Under the pieces are notes generated by a model, which worked only from the letters and a program-made list of their open reading frames with translations, made no database searches and was not told the origin of the DNA. Shown here piece after piece: positions 16,141-26,171 of a stretch of 64,000 nt of DNA; the first letter of the stretch is position 1; every line of letters begins with the position of its first letter. The stretch is from Arthrobacter pascens (GTDB lineage Bacteria > Actinomycetota > Actinomycetes > Actinomycetales > Micrococcaceae). The position numbers and the translations under genes were made by a program. Location of the stretch: the NCBI RefSeq assembly GCF_030816475.1, contig NZ_JAUSXF010000001.1, forward strand, positions 1,116,001 to 1,180,000. Reading direction: 5' to 3'.

Positions 16141-17361
16141 ATGGCAGAATTCAAGCAGTCCACCAAGCTCCATAACGTCCTTTACGACATCCGTGGACCG
16201 ATTCTTCAGGCAGCCCAGCAGATGGAGGCGGAGGGTCACCGCATCCTCAAACTGAACATCGGGAACCCCGCGCCGTTTGGATTCGAAGCGCCGGACGCGA
16301 TTCTGGTGGATATGATCCGCCATCTGCCGCACGCCCAGGGCTACAGCGACTCCCGCGGCATCTTTTCAGCCCGCACGGCCGTCTCGCAGTACTACCAGAC
16401 GCGGGGAATCCAGAACATCCATGTGGATGACATCTACCTGGGCAACGGCGTCAGCGAACTCATCACGATGTCCCTGATGGCCTTGCTCGACGACGGCGAC
16501 GAAGTCCTGATTCCCACGCCCGACTACCCGCTGTGGACTGCGTCCGTTGCCCTCGCCAGCGGGAAGCCGGTGCACTACCTCTGCGACGAGGAGTCCGGCT
16601 GGCAACCCGACCTTGAAGACATGGAAGCGAAGATCACTCCCCGCACCAAGGGAATTGTGGTGATCAACCCGAACAACCCCACCGGGGCCGTGTATCCCCA
16701 AGAGACGCTGAAGAAAATTGTGGCGCTCGCGGAGAAGCACGGGCTGGTGCTTTTCGCTGACGAGATTTACGAGAAGATCCTCTACGAAGACGCTGTGCAC
16801 ATCAACCTCGCGGCGCTGACCGGAGACGACGTTCTTTGCCTGACTTTCAGCGGCCTGTCCAAGGCCTACAGGGTCTGCGGGTACCGTGCCGGCTGGATGG
16901 CCATCTCCGGCCCCAAGAAGGACGCCTCGGATTACCTGGAAGGCATCAGCCTGCTCGCCAACATGCGCCTCTGCGCCAACGTGCCTGCCCAGCACGCCAT
17001 CCAGACGGCATTGGGCGGGTACCAGAGCATCAACGACCTCATCCTGCCCGGCGGCCGGCTGCTCGAACAGCGCAACAGGGCGTACGACATGCTCAACGCC
17101 ATTCCCGGGGTGAGCACCCAGCAGGCCCGTGGCGCCCTCTACCTCTTTCCGCGCCTGGACCCGGAGGTCTACAACATCCGGGATGACGAAAAATTTGTTC
17201 TTGACCTGCTCCGGGAACAGAAGATCCTGGTCTCCCACGGCCGTGCCTTCAACTGGGTACGCCCGGACCATTTCCGGATGGTCACGCTGCCTAACGTGAA
17301 GGACATTGAAGAGGCAGTCGGACGCATGGGGGACTTCCTTAGCCGGTACCAGGGGAACTAG
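16141..17361 (+). CDS. Pyridoxal-phosphate aminotransferase (alanine aminotransferase AlaA-like)
   Basis: This 406-residue fold-type I aminotransferase starts with the distinctive N-terminus KQSTKLHNVLYDIRGPILQA, as in AlaA/AspC2-type alanine-valine aminotransferases. The substrate-contact segment KLNIGNPAPFGFEAP lies at about 38-52, NPNNPTGAVYP at about 177-187, the PLP-binding lysine K241 is in FSGLSKAYRVCGYRAGW, and the conserved Arg region near the C-terminus reads HFRMVTLPN. The likely reaction is pyruvate/glutamate transamination. A hairpin without a T-run follows the stop. Confidence 0.9.
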   Translation: MAEFKQSTKLHNVLYDIRGPILQAAQQMEAEGHRILKLNIGNPAPFGFEAPDAILVDMIRHLPHAQGYSDSRGIFSARTAVSQYYQTRGIQNIHVDDIYLGNGVSELITMSLMALLDDGDEVLIPTPDYPLWTASVALASGKPVHYLCDEESGWQPDLEDMEAKITPRTKGIVVINPNNPTGAVYPQETLKKIVALAEKHGLVLFADEIYEKILYEDAVHINLAALTGDDVLCLTFSGLSKAYRVCGYRAGWMAISGPKKDASDYLEGISLLANMRLCANVPAQHAIQTALGGYQSINDLILPGGRLLEQRNRAYDMLNAIPGVSTQQARGALYLFPRLDPEVYNIRDDEKFVLDLLREQKILVSHGRAFNWVRPDHFRMVTLPNVKDIEEAVGRMGDFLSRYQGN

Positions 17362-17367
17362 CCTGTG

Positions 17368-17390
17368 GTGACGGGCCTCCGGCCCGTCAC
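17368..17390 (+). terminator. GC-rich hairpin after aminotransferase gene
   Basis: Ten-base perfect arms gtgacgggcc and ggcccgtcac enclose a 3-base loop, 6 bases after the stop codon. There is no T-tract, which is common for terminators in high-GC actinobacteria. It lies 20 bases before the PPK2 start, so it may also act as an operon attenuator. Confidence 0.55.
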
Positions 17391-17410
17391 ACTTCGGGAA
17401 GAGGATCCTC

Positions 17411-18265
17411 ATGGCCGCCGTCGTTCAGTTCGAGCAGCACCCATCCGAGACGCTGAAGATCGGACAAGGCTTTACCCTGGCGGACGTCGACCCTGACTCG
17501 ACGCCGGGCTACCGCGGGAACAAAGCCGACGGCCGGGCACTCCTGGCTGATCTGGACGGCAAACTGGGAGAACTTCAGGAAAAGTTGTTCGCCGAGTCCC
17601 GTTTCGGCGGGACCAAGCGGATCCTGTTGATCCTGCAGGCAATGGATACCGCCGGCAAGGGCGGCATTGTCAGCCATGTGATGTCCGCCATGGACCCGCA
17701 GGGTGTCCAGTTCAAGGCATTCAAGGCTCCTACCGACGAGGAGAAGTCCTATGATTTCCTGTGGCGGATCGAAAAGGAGGTTCCGGCCGCAGGCATGGTG
17801 GGCGTTTTTGACCGATCCCACTACGAGGATGTCCTGATCCACCGGGTCCACAGCTGGGCAACCCCCGAGGAACTCAAACGGCGGTATGTGGCCATCAACG
17901 AATTCGAGTCACGCCTGACCGAATCGGGAACGAAGATCATCAAGGTCATGCTCTATATCAGCAGTGAGGAGCAGAAGTCCCGGCTCCTGGCACGGCTGGA
18001 CAACCCGGCCAAACACTGGAAATACAGTCACGGTGACCTGGACGAGCGCGCCTTCTTTGATGACTACATGTCGGCCTTCCAGGCCGCCTTCGATGAGACC
18101 AACAGCGAGGCGGCGCCCTGGCACGTGATCCCGGCGAACAAGAAGTGGTATGCCCGGATCGCCGTGCAGCAGCTGGTGCTGGGTGCCCTGACGGACCTGG
18201 ATCTTCAGTGGCCCAAGGCCGAGTTCGACGTCGCCACCGAACGCGAGCTGGTGGCCAGGTCCTGA
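17411..18265 (+). CDS. Polyphosphate kinase 2 family nucleotide phosphotransferase
   Basis: The 284-residue single-domain PPK2 protein has the P-loop LQAMDTAGKGG (about 75-85) and the Walker B-like VGVFDRSHYEDVL. The basic lid segment contains SRLLARLDNPAKHWKYSHGDLDERAFFDDYM. PPK2 enzymes transfer phosphate between polyphosphate and nucleotides in the cytoplasm. The subclass (ADP- or AMP-phosphorylating) cannot be fixed by eye, though a roughly 280-residue form is common for the class often labelled polyphosphate:AMP phosphotransferase. Confidence 0.88.
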   Translation: MAAVVQFEQHPSETLKIGQGFTLADVDPDSTPGYRGNKADGRALLADLDGKLGELQEKLFAESRFGGTKRILLILQAMDTAGKGGIVSHVMSAMDPQGVQFKAFKAPTDEEKSYDFLWRIEKEVPAAGMVGVFDRSHYEDVLIHRVHSWATPEELKRRYVAINEFESRLTESGTKIIKVMLYISSEEQKSRLLARLDNPAKHWKYSHGDLDERAFFDDYMSAFQAAFDETNSEAAPWHVIPANKKWYARIAVQQLVLGALTDLDLQWPKAEFDVATERELVARS

Positions 18266-18342
18266 GGGCTTCTCGGAAATAACTGCGGATGGCGGGTCGG
18301 CAGCTTGGCGGCTTGGAGTCCGCGGCCGGTCAGCGCTGTCTG

Positions 18343-18561
18343 TCAGAGGGGCTGGTCGCGGGCGGCGGCGAGCCGCTTCCGGGCTCCCTCGAGCCACTCT
18401 TCGCAGCGCTTGGCCAGGGCTTCCCCGCGTTCCCACAGCGCCAGGGATTCCTCCAGGCTGGCTCCTCCGGCCTCGAGCCTGCCCACTACCGCGACGAGCT
18501 GCTCGCGGGCTTCCTCGTAGCTCAGGGCCTCAATGTCCGAACCCGGCTTGGTCTCAGCCAT
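18343..18561 (-). CDS. xseB: Exodeoxyribonuclease VII small subunit
   Basis: The 72-residue protein contains the family's core ([20 protein letters not shown], then [30 protein letters not shown]). Its start at 18561 overlaps the xseA stop by eight bases, so the two are translationally coupled. Many XseB copies bind XseA to form ExoVII, a single-strand-specific exonuclease. The longer frame upstream in the same phase is out-of-frame shadow of xseA. Confidence 0.92.
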   Translation of the reverse strand: MAETKPGSDIEALSYEEAREQLVAVVGRLEAGGASLEESLALWERGEALAKRCEEWLEGARKRLAAARDQPL

Positions 18562-19867
18562 GTGTTTCTCCTTGTTGGATGCTTCCGGTGGATGTGGCGC
18601 CGAAACGGCCCCGGGCAACACGGACCGACAAAGGGGTGCCGGAGGGCGCCTCTTTGGGATCCCGGACCACGGCATGCCCTGCCGGGACGTCAGTTCCGGC
18701 CGCTCGGGCGTCGGCGAGCTCAACGACCGCATAGCCGCGATCCAGGGTTTTCTGCGGTGAAAGTGCCCGCACCTGGGCCTGAAGGTGGACGAGCTGGTCT
18801 GCTGCCCGCACCACGATGGAGCTGACAGCGGCGGATGACCTTCGCAGGAGGCGTTCAACGTCTTCGGACCGTGCCGTGACCATGCCCTCCGGGGCGGCCA
18901 TGACGGGCCGGGAATGAAGGGACAGCAGGCGGTCGGCCTCCCGGTCCACCAGGCGGCCAATGCAGCGACGCAACTGCTCGCGGGCCTGGCGCACGTTGGC
19001 AAGTTCCTCGGCGACCTCCGGGACGATCCGTTTGCCTGCGTCCGTTGGGGTGGAAGCCCGAAGGTCTGCCACGTCATCGAGCAGGGGCCGGTCCGCCTCG
19101 TGCCCGATGGCGCTGACGACGGGCGTCGCCGCGGCGGCGACGGCGCGGATCAGCTCCTCGCTGTTGAACGGCAGAAGGTCTTCAAGCGCGCCGCCACCAC
19201 GGGCGATGACGATGACGTCCACATCCGGACGTTCGTCGAGTTCCCGAAGAGCCCGGATGATCTGTGACACTGCCGTGTTGCCCTGAACCGCCACTTCGCG
19301 GACCTCGAATTCGACGGCGGGCCAGCGGAGCGCCGCGTTCTGGAGGACGTCTTTCTTGGCATCCGAGTCGCGGCCGGTAATGAGGCCGATCCGGTGGGGG
19401 AGCAGGGGCAACGGCTTCTTCCGGGAATCGGCAAAAAGGCCCTCAGCGGACAACGCCTGGCGCAGCCGTTCGATACGTGCCAGGAGGTCGCCCAGTCCCA
19501 CCGGGCGGATGTCCCTGACCAACATATTCAGTCGGCCGGTCTTCAGCCAGAACTCAGGCTTGAGCAAGGCGACAACACGGGAGCCGCGCTCCAGAGGCAT
19601 GTTCTGCCGCTCGAGGATTTTGGTCCAGACAGACGCCGGCAGGGATACCTCTGCGTCCACGTCGCGCAGGGTCAGGTAGGCGTTCGTACCGCGCCTGTTC
19701 AGCTCGATGACCTGCCCTTCGACCCAGGCCGACGGTGTCCGGTCGATATGGGCCTTCAGTTTTTGGGACAGGAGCTGCAGGGGCCACGGGTTGTCGGGTG
19801 TAGTTTCTGCCGCCGTGGCGGGAAGTGTGGTGGCTTCCGGCCCGGGAAGGGCCGCCGGTTCAGACAT
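18554..19867 (-). CDS. xseA: Exodeoxyribonuclease VII large subunit
   Basis: The protein has 437 residues from ATG 19867; an in-frame ATG at 19966 would add 33 Pro/Gln/Glu-rich residues and remains possible. The N-terminal OB-fold (about 19-115) contains [20 protein letters not shown]. The catalytic domain has [39 protein letters not shown] and [28 protein letters not shown], which are the XseA hallmark segments. A helical region follows and ends with [10 protein letters not shown]. The operon order is xseA-xseB. Confidence 0.93.
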   Translation of the reverse strand: MSEPAALPGPEATTLPATAAETTPDNPWPLQLLSQKLKAHIDRTPSAWVEGQVIELNRRGTNAYLTLRDVDAEVSLPASVWTKILERQNMPLERGSRVVALLKPEFWLKTGRLNMLVRDIRPVGLGDLLARIERLRQALSAEGLFADSRKKPLPLLPHRIGLITGRDSDAKKDVLQNAALRWPAVEFEVREVAVQGNTAVSQIIRALRELDERPDVDVIVIARGGGALEDLLPFNSEELIRAVAAAATPVVSAIGHEADRPLLDDVADLRASTPTDAGKRIVPEVAEELANVRQAREQLRRCIGRLVDREADRLLSLHSRPVMAAPEGMVTARSEDVERLLRRSSAAVSSIVVRAADQLVHLQAQVRALSPQKTLDRGYAVVELADARAAGTDVPAGHAVVRDPKEAPSGTPLSVRVARGRFGATSTGSIQQGETHG

Positions 19868-20063
19868 GCTCACGCCCTGGGGAAGCAATGGCTCGGGGCA
19901 TGGGCATTCCTTTACTGGTTCTTGCACTGGTACTTGTTGTTGTGGCGAATTCGTAGCGGCCTTCATCCAACCTTATCCATAAGCTGTACCACTGGACTCT
20001 GACATTCCTTCTCCAGCCGCCCCCATAGGATGGCATCACCGCCGCTAACCCTAAGGACCTGAT

Positions 20064-20915
20064 TTGCGCACTTTTGTTTCTGCCATTGCCGTCATCCTGG
20101 GCGTACTGCTGTCCGCTGTGGCTGTTCCGGCGATCTGGCTTGACCGCAATATCATGCAGGAGGACGGCTTTGTCGCACTCGCCGCCCCGCTGGGCAAGGA
20201 TGAGGTGTTCCAGCATCGGCTCGCTGCCGCCGCGGTGGGAACCATCGATACCAGCGCCGCTCCCGAAGCCCTGGCCGGAATGGTCAAGCCCGTGCTGGAA
20301 GCGTTGGCAAGGTCATTGTCAGGGTTGCCCGGATACCCGGCCGCCTGGGAGGAGACGCTGCGCAAAAGCCACCGGCTCAGCATTGCCGACCCCCGCACCT
20401 TGCCGCCCGAAGCGGACTCCACCACGTCGCTCACGCTGGACGTGGCACCACTCGTGGCATTGGGGGTGCAGGAGATTTCAAAGACGTCCGGATTACCCCT
20501 GGCCGCTCCGGACCAGACATTGATCAGCATCGGACAGTCCAGTCAGCGTCAGCTGATTGAACGGGTTGCCGCCTACGCCCCCATGGGATACAGCCTGGCC
20601 ATTGCAGCGGGGGCCGCATTCGCTTTGGCATTGGTTGCCGCCCGCCGCCGGTGGGCTGTCATCTTCAGTGCCGGTGTTGCCGGCCTGCTGCTGGCTGGCT
20701 TGTGGACGGCCGGATCGCAGCTCGCCGGCGACGCCGTTCTTGGTGCGGCGAGCGGCAACGAGGTGGCGGACATGTTCAAGAATGAATTCGTCGGCGCGGC
20801 TTCCAACAACTTCAGGTCCTGGATCCTGGCCACCGCTATTACCGGCGGGGCACTGCTGGTGGCGGGAATCGTGATCCGGGTTGTCTCGCCGGGACACGGC
20901 CGAGCAACCCGGTAG
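20064..20915 (+). CDS. Hypothetical membrane protein
   Basis: The protein has 283 residues from TTG 20064, with AAGGA 8 bases upstream. It has an N-terminal membrane segment (about 4-25), an extracytoplasmic domain of about 150 residues, and three C-terminal membrane segments (about 170-190, 197-213 and 255-275). The layout (one segment, outer domain, cluster of segments) is common in actinobacterial envelope proteins, but no family was recognised. It sits between xseA (divergent) and ispH (same strand, 9-base gap), so it may be co-transcribed with ispH. Confidence 0.8.
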   Translation: MRTFVSAIAVILGVLLSAVAVPAIWLDRNIMQEDGFVALAAPLGKDEVFQHRLAAAAVGTIDTSAAPEALAGMVKPVLEALARSLSGLPGYPAAWEETLRKSHRLSIADPRTLPPEADSTTSLTLDVAPLVALGVQEISKTSGLPLAAPDQTLISIGQSSQRQLIERVAAYAPMGYSLAIAAGAAFALALVAARRRWAVIFSAGVAGLLLAGLWTAGSQLAGDAVLGAASGNEVADMFKNEFVGAASNNFRSWILATAITGGALLVAGIVIRVVSPGHGRATR

Positions 20916-20924
20916 CATGGATAA

Positions 20925-22004
20925 ATGACCTCCTCAGCAGTTTCCCTTTCGATGCCGACCGTCCCGCGAAGGCGGCGTTCCCCTGAGGACGTTGCCGCGG
21001 CCGCACCGGTTTCCGGTCCCAAGAAGGTCCTGCTGGCCGCTCCCCGCGGGTATTGCGCCGGTGTGGACAGGGCTGTTATCGCCGTGGAAAAGGCTCTTGA
21101 ACACTACGGCCCGCCGGTTTATGTGCGGAAGCAAATCGTGCACAACGTCCATGTGGTCAGCTCACTTGAGGAACAGGGGGCCATCTTCGTCGATGAAACC
21201 GACGAGGTTCCCGAAGGAGCCCTCGTGATCTTCTCCGCGCACGGCGTATCGCCCGCCGTCGTCCAGTCCGCTGAGGACCGTGGGCTGCGCACCATTGACG
21301 CGACGTGCCCTCTGGTCACGAAGGTGCACAAGGAAGCCGTCCGTTTCGCCAAGGATGACTTCGACATTCTGCTGATCGGCCACGACGGGCATGAGGAAGT
21401 TGAAGGAACGGCCGGTGAAGCTCCGGAACACATCCAGATCATCAACGGACCCCACGAGGTGGATAAGGTCACAGTCAGGGATCCGGAGAAAGTCATCTGG
21501 CTGTCGCAGACCACCCTTAGCGTCGACGAGACCATGGAAACGGTCAGGCTGTTGAAGGAACGGTTCCCCACCCTGCAGGATCCGCCCAGCGACGATATCT
21601 GCTATGCAACCACCAACCGCCAGGTGGCCATCAAGAAGATCTCCCCCCAAGCAGATCTTGTCATCGTGGTGGGTTCAGCCAACTCCTCGAACTCTGTACG
21701 CCTGGTGGAAGTCGCCCTCGAATACGGCGCCAAAGCCTCCTACCGCGTGGACTTCGCCAATGAAGTGGACGAGACATGGTTCGAAGGCGTTGCGACCGTG
21801 GGCGTCACGTCGGGGGCGTCAGTCCCCGAAGTGCTGGTCAAGGACGTGCTGCGGCTGCTGGCGGATTACGGCTACGGCACCGTGGAAGAAGTCGTTACAG
21901 CGGAAGAGGACCTGCTTTTCTCGCTTCCGAAGGAGCTGCGGGCAACCCTTAAGGAGGCCGGCGACGTCAGCCGTGCACTGGGCGGACGCCGGCCCCGCAG
22001 CTAG
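20925..22004 (+). CDS. ispH: 4-hydroxy-3-methylbut-2-enyl diphosphate reductase
   Basis: The 359-residue protein has the three cysteines of the [4Fe-4S] site: C44 in [14 protein letters not shown]128 in [11 protein letters not shown] and C226 in [19 protein letters not shown] and [11 protein letters not shown] are also conserved. IspH catalyses the last step of the methylerythritol phosphate pathway, giving IPP and DMAPP. An N-terminal extension of about 30 residues rich in Ser, Pro and Arg precedes the fold, as in several actinobacterial copies. Confidence 0.95.
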   Translation: MTSSAVSLSMPTVPRRRRSPEDVAAAAPVSGPKKVLLAAPRGYCAGVDRAVIAVEKALEHYGPPVYVRKQIVHNVHVVSSLEEQGAIFVDETDEVPEGALVIFSAHGVSPAVVQSAEDRGLRTIDATCPLVTKVHKEAVRFAKDDFDILLIGHDGHEEVEGTAGEAPEHIQIINGPHEVDKVTVRDPEKVIWLSQTTLSVDETMETVRLLKERFPTLQDPPSDDICYATTNRQVAIKKISPQADLVIVVGSANSSNSVRLVEVALEYGAKASYRVDFANEVDETWFEGVATVGVTSGASVPEVLVKDVLRLLADYGYGTVEEVVTAEEDLLFSLPKELRATLKEAGDVSRALGGRRPRS

Positions 22005-22010
22005 CCCTCC

Positions 22011-23231
22011 TCAGGCCGCAGTTTCACGTTCATGAAACTCTGGCGCAGCCAGGGAACGCGGTGTCACCTCCACTGCGGCGGGAGTCACCAGGCCTGACTC
22101 GTCCAGGGCATTGAGTTTCCGGGCGGTCGGCAGGATCCGTGCCTCCAGCGTGCCCACCATGGAGTTGTACCGGTCCACCGATGACTTCAGGGACGAACCC
22201 AGCTTGCTCACGTTCTCGCCCAGGGTGCCCATGCGCTCGTACAGCTGCCGGGCAAGGTCGAACAGCTCACGGGCGCTGTCCGTGAGCACATCCTGCCGCC
22301 ATGTGAACGCGACGGATTTGAGTACGGCCAGCAACGTGCTGGGTGAGGCAAGGACCACGTTCCGGGACAATGCATGGTCCAGGAGAGTCGCATCAGCCAT
22401 CAGGGCCGCGGCCAGAATTGATTCCGCCGGGAGGAAGCAGATCACCAGCTCAGGGGAGTTGCCGGGGATGTCCCAGTACTTCTTGGTGCTGAGGGAATCG
22501 ACGTGCGCACGGAGTGCTTTGGCGTGGGCGGCCAGCAGCGCCTGCTGGGGCCCCTGAGCCAGGCCAGCGTTCGACGAACCGCGCCCGGGCTCGCGGGAGC
22601 CGAGTTCCTGGGCCTCAAGGTAGGAGGACAACGGCACCTTGGCATCTACAACCAACTGCTTTTCACCCGGCAGCTGCACTACCAGGTCGGGGCGGACTGC
22701 TGAATCGCCGCCGCCGCTGTGGACCTGTTCCAGGAAATCCACGTGGCGCAGCATGCCGGAAGCCTCCACCACGCGGCGCAGCTGGACTTCCCCCCATTGC
22801 CCGCGGGCGCTGTTGGAGCGGAGCGCGGATTCCAGGGCATGCGTGGAACGGATCAGCTGCTCATCCGACAATCTCGCCTCCTGCAGCTGCTGGGCAAGCT
22901 GCCCGTACTGTTCCAGCCTGTCGCGTTCCAGCAGCGCGACCTGCTGCTGGACGGCTGTCAGTTTTTCCGCCACGGGAGCCAAGGCCCGGAGCACGTTCCC
23001 GTCCTGGCTGCGGGACTCGCCCAGCTCGCGGTTCTGCGAGGCGAGCAGCCGGCGCTCGGCGTCGGCGGCCGCGTACTGTGCACTGACCTCGGAAAGGCGC
23101 GATGAGACGGCGTCGAAATCCTCTTCGAGGGCATGACTGCGCGTGCGCAAGGAAAAGTACATGACAGCGGCGCCTACAAGCGCACCTAGCAGCAGCGTCA
23201 ACAGGGCAAGAATCACGGCGAAAGCATCCAT
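22011..23231 (-). CDS. rmuC: DNA recombination protein RmuC
   Basis: The protein has 406 residues from ATG 23231, which puts the membrane segment (about 3-25) at the N-terminus as in the family. A coiled-coil region follows (about 30-130, EEDFDAVSSRLSEVSAQYAAADAE and on). The RmuC nuclease-like domain has RGQWGEVQLRRVVEASGML (about 143-161) and DLVVQLPGEKQLVVDAKVPL (about 182-201), the PD-(D/E)xK-like core. RmuC limits inversions at short repeats. It converges with ispH. Confidence 0.92.
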   Translation of the reverse strand: MDAFAVILALLTLLLGALVGAAVMYFSLRTRSHALEEDFDAVSSRLSEVSAQYAAADAERRLLASQNRELGESRSQDGNVLRALAPVAEKLTAVQQQVALLERDRLEQYGQLAQQLQEARLSDEQLIRSTHALESALRSNSARGQWGEVQLRRVVEASGMLRHVDFLEQVHSGGGDSAVRPDLVVQLPGEKQLVVDAKVPLSSYLEAQELGSREPGRGSSNAGLAQGPQQALLAAHAKALRAHVDSLSTKKYWDIPGNSPELVICFLPAESILAAALMADATLLDHALSRNVVLASPSTLLAVLKSVAFTWRQDVLTDSARELFDLARQLYERMGTLGENVSKLGSSLKSSVDRYNSMVGTLEARILPTARKLNALDESGLVTPAAVEVTPRSLAAPEFHERETAA

Positions 23232-23362
23232 ATCCTCACTCTGGCATGCCCCTGTGACAATTTGCCGGAGCGACAATTTGCCCGGGCGACAATTTCAGGA
23301 AGGGCCCCTCCGATCACAGCCGCTGAAGGCTTCGTAGCCTGCTGCGGGTAGAATCAATGCTC

Positions 23363-24448
23363 GTGGCTCTTACTATTGGCATCGTCGGACTGCCCAACGT
23401 CGGCAAATCAACTCTCTTCAACGCACTGACCCGCAACCAGGTGCTCGCAGCGAACTACCCGTTCGCCACGATCGAGCCCAATGTCGGCGTCGTGAACCTG
23501 CCGGATCCGCGGCTGAAGCAGCTCGCGGAGATCTTCGGCTCGCAGCGCCTGCTGCCGGCTCCGGTATCCTTCGTGGACATCGCCGGAATCGTTAAGGGCG
23601 CATCGGAGGGCGAAGGCCTAGGCAACAAGTTCCTTGCCAACATCCGCGAAGCCGAGGCCATTGCGCAGGTAGTCCGGGTGTTCGATGACCCCGACGTGAT
23701 CCACGTTGACGGCAAGGTGGATCCCCGCTCGGACATGGAAACCATCAACACCGAGCTGATCCTGGCTGACCTGCAGACCATCGAAAACGCCATTCCCCGG
23801 ATCGAAAAAGAAGTCAAGATCAAGAAGCGGGAAGCCGCGGAACTGGCGGCGATCAAGGCTGCGCAGGCGGTCCTCGAGCGCGGCGACACAATCTTCGCTT
23901 CCATCAAAAGCGACAAGCTGGAAATGGAACACCTCAAAGAGCTCAGCCTGCTCACGGCCAAGCCGTTCATCTATGTCTTCAACGCTGACGAAGCCATCCT
24001 GGGGAGCCCGGAAAAGCAGGAAGAGCTGCGGGCCATGGTTGCCCCCGCGGATGCAGTCTTCCTCGATGCCAAGCTCGAATCCGACCTCGTCGAGCTGGAC
24101 GAGGAAGAAGCCCGGGAAATGCTGGAAATGAATGGCCAGGACGAGTCAGGCCTGGACCAGCTGGCCCGTGTGGGGTTCCACACGCTGGGGTTGCAGACCT
24201 ACCTCACCGCCGGGCCCAAGGAAACACGCGCGTGGACCATCCACCAGGGCGACACCGCTCCGCAGGCCGCCGGTGTCATTCACACGGACTTCCAGCGCGG
24301 CTTCATCAAGGCCGAAGTGGTTTCCTTCAAGGACCTGATTGACGCGGGATCCATGGCCGAGGCCAAGTCCCGCGGCAAGGTGCGCATCGAGGGCAAGGAA
24401 TACGTCATGGCAGACGGCGACGTGGTGGAGTTCCGCTTCAACGTGTAG
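23363..24448 (+). CDS. ychF: Redox-regulated ATPase/GTPase YchF (OLA1 family)
   Basis: The protein has 361 residues if read from GTG 23363 (an ATG at 23357 adds two residues). It contains GLPNVGKST (G1), the [14 protein letters not shown] switch region, [20 protein letters not shown] (G3), the YVFNADE G4 variant typical of YchF, and the C-terminal TGS-like domain ending [10 protein letters not shown]. It binds ribosomes and hydrolyses ATP. Its last 20 bases (24429-24448) are the putative attachment-site core for the integrated element that follows, and the reading frame is left intact. Confidence 0.95.
   Translation: MALTIGIVGLPNVGKSTLFNALTRNQVLAANYPFATIEPNVGVVNLPDPRLKQLAEIFGSQRLLPAPVSFVDIAGIVKGASEGEGLGNKFLANIREAEAIAQVVRVFDDPDVIHVDGKVDPRSDMETINTELILADLQTIENAIPRIEKEVKIKKREAAELAAIKAAQAVLERGDTIFASIKSDKLEMEHLKELSLLTAKPFIYVFNADEAILGSPEKQEELRAMVAPADAVFLDAKLESDLVELDEEEAREMLEMNGQDESGLDQLARVGFHTLGLQTYLTAGPKETRAWTIHQGDTAPQAAGVIHTDFQRGFIKAEVVSFKDLIDAGSMAEAKSRGKVRIEGKEYVMADGDVVEFRFNV
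24429..24448. repeat. Left attachment site (attL) at ychF 3' end
   Basis: agttccgcttcaacgtgtag is the last 20 bases of ychF including its stop. An exact second copy is at 51240-51259, 26.8 kb away, in the same orientation. Beside each copy lies an integrase C-terminal remnant on the minus strand and an array of tccgca repeats. This is the pattern of site-specific integration into the 3' end of a housekeeping gene. The actual crossover could be anywhere inside the 20 bases. Confidence 0.75.
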
Positions 24449-24477
24449 AAGGGCCCGTTTTCCCTTAGAAACTGGGG

Positions 24478-24950
24478 GATCGCGCCCCGCCAGTCCGCAG
24501 GGAGTCCGCAGGAACCCCGAGAGCTTCCTTCGATCATGGCCTCGGCAGCGGACCTTGGTGCGGTCTTCGGCCGTCGGCCAAAGGTGCGAATAAGTGTTCA
24601 GGGTGGTGGTGGCCTTGGCATGGCCCAGTGCCCTTTGCACGGTCACAACATCGCACCCAGCAGCGATCAGGCCCGAGGCGAAAAAGTGACGCAGATCATG
24701 GAGCTGCACTTCGGAGAGCCCTGCATCCTGTACTGTCTTTCGCCACCAGTAGCCGGTGGTATTTTGATGCGGCAGCCCCCGGCGTTGCCAATGAAAAGCC
24801 ACTGCTCCGCGCCGTGTATGTCGGGGGAGATCAGCTTGCCGGTGAATGAACCCGCGGCGAGGACACCGGCAATGACGGCCAGGCGCTCACCCGGAAGAGC
24901 CGTCGTGAAGGCGGCTTGGCCCGGGATATCACTGACCCTGTTTTGTCTCG
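24478..24950 (-). pseudogene. Tyrosine recombinase/integrase remnant (element 1)
   Basis: The minus strand encodes GYWWRKTVQDAG, then VQLHDLRHFFASGLIAAGCD, then VTVQRALGHAKATTTLNTYSHLW. These segments carry the RxxH, H and Tyr nucleophile of the phage-type integrase family. After PTAEDRT a one-base insertion shifts the frame: the second remnant at 51286-51390 continues RSAAEAMMDDALGFLADLV, whereas here the bases are out of phase. Upstream sequence (about 24803-24950) looks like a further shifted piece. The N-terminal arm-binding domain is missing. It is not expected to be functional. Confidence 0.8.
24492..24510. repeat. Integrase arm-type repeats next to attL
   Basis: agtccgca occurs at 24492 and 24503, with an 11-base period. 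The same octamer family with the same period occurs at 51118-51147 (three copies) and 51298-51316 (two copies). The association with both att copies suggests binding sites for the integrase N-terminal domain. Confidence 0.6.
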
Positions 24951-25375
24951 GGGCGGGTAGGCGTTCAAGACCTTTGTGCTGGTTCAGAAGACTCCTGAGT
25001 AGCTCTGCACCGGTGCGCATCTCGTGACGGTCGTTCATGAACCCCTGTCGAGCTGGCCCAGAGAACATTCTCCCGGATGATCCCTGCCATGCCAGCCGCA
25101 TTGGTGTAATGTCAGACGATTCTGTCCGGCCAATTTCCCGGTGAGAGCAAGTCAGGCGAGTCATAGGGATCTGGTTGGAGAGGCAACGGGCTCATGCGCC
25201 AAGAATATGCGGGAGGCTTCGCGACGGTCCTCGATACTAGAACAACGCCTTGGCCGCCACGCAATAAAACGGTGGATTCTGTGCGCTGCCCGTCCGCCCA
25301 AGCGGTGCGCTACATAAATTTCACCAGCAGGCAGGGCGAGGTGCAGCGAGGCCGGTTTCCCCATATTCTGGCCGG

Positions 25376-25969
25376 GTGGATACAAGCACCGTGAGCTCCC
25401 GCGAACAGGGCGAGAAGGTTGACCGGCAGTCACGCATTCTTGAGGCTGCGGTGGAGCTGTTGTCGCGCCACGGGATCTCGGGAGTGAACATGCGCGCAGT
25501 GGCCCGCGAGGCCGGCGTCGCACTTGGGCTGGTCAACTACTACTACGAGGACAAATCGAGCCTGATCCGCGCGGTGCTGCACAGCGTCGACGAACACGAC
25601 CTCGCGCTGGTTGCCCCGGATCCGGCATTGCCTCCTGACGAGCAGCTCCAGAATGCCCTCCGGCGGGTTGCGCGCCCGGAACTTTTGACCACGCGGTACC
25701 TTTCCTTGCGCCTTCACCTGTGGGCGCTGGCAAGGGCTGATGAAGGCTTCGCTCTTATCAACGCGGCCGCGTTCGACCGGTACCTGGACGGACTCGCAGC
25801 CCTGATCGGGAATGCCAAACCGGAGCTGTCCGGCAAGGAATGCAAGGAGCGGGCGGCGGACATCGTCGTTGTACAGAACGGGATGTGGTTGACCGCGCTC
25901 CTTGGCGTGGACAAGGAGTCCATCCGGCGGAGCATCGTCCGAACCGAAAAGATCGCCTTCGCCGCCTAA
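25376..25969 (+). CDS. TetR family regulator (BetI-like) of the choline oxidation operon
   Basis: The protein has 197 residues from GTG 25376. The TetR helix-turn-helix lies at about 18-64 (RILEAAVELLSRHGISGVNM, then REAGVALGLVNYYYEDKSSLIRAVL). The C-terminal ligand domain has the BetI-like ending of a tight helical bundle (NGMWLTALLGVDKESIRRSI). It lies 366 bases upstream of betA on the same strand, and two TTGAAC-type dyads fill the gap, so it most likely represses the bet genes until choline or an intermediate is present. It is part of the integrated element. Confidence 0.85.
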   Translation: MDTSTVSSREQGEKVDRQSRILEAAVELLSRHGISGVNMRAVAREAGVALGLVNYYYEDKSSLIRAVLHSVDEHDLALVAPDPALPPDEQLQNALRRVARPELLTTRYLSLRLHLWALARADEGFALINAAAFDRYLDGLAALIGNAKPELSGKECKERAADIVVVQNGMWLTALLGVDKESIRRSIVRTEKIAFAA

Positions 25970-26147
25970 CGGATGGGATGGAACACCTCTTGCTCCTCCG
26001 TGGCCGCACGTGGCCGCATCTCGGAATGCCGCCCTTTGAGACGCCGTTCACTCCACGTCACATTCGTGCAGAAGCACGACATATGGAACGCTTCGATGCT
26101 TGTTTTCGCGCTCCACCGCTACCAGGATGTTTCGTCGCGATAAATAT

Positions 26148-26163
26148 TTGAACGTTTGTCCAG
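26148..26163. promoter_or_regulatory. Imperfect TetR operator 1 upstream of betA
   Basis: ttgaacgtttgtccag matches the perfect dyad at 26172-26187 at most positions. The two sites start 24 bases apart, about 2.3 helical turns, consistent with two regulator dimers bound side by side. Confidence 0.5.
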
Positions 26164-26171
26164 TATCCCTA

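Noticed and set aside
16366..17412. 348-residue antisense frame inside the aminotransferase gene
   Set aside because: The plus-strand aminotransferase has all motifs; this frame has none.
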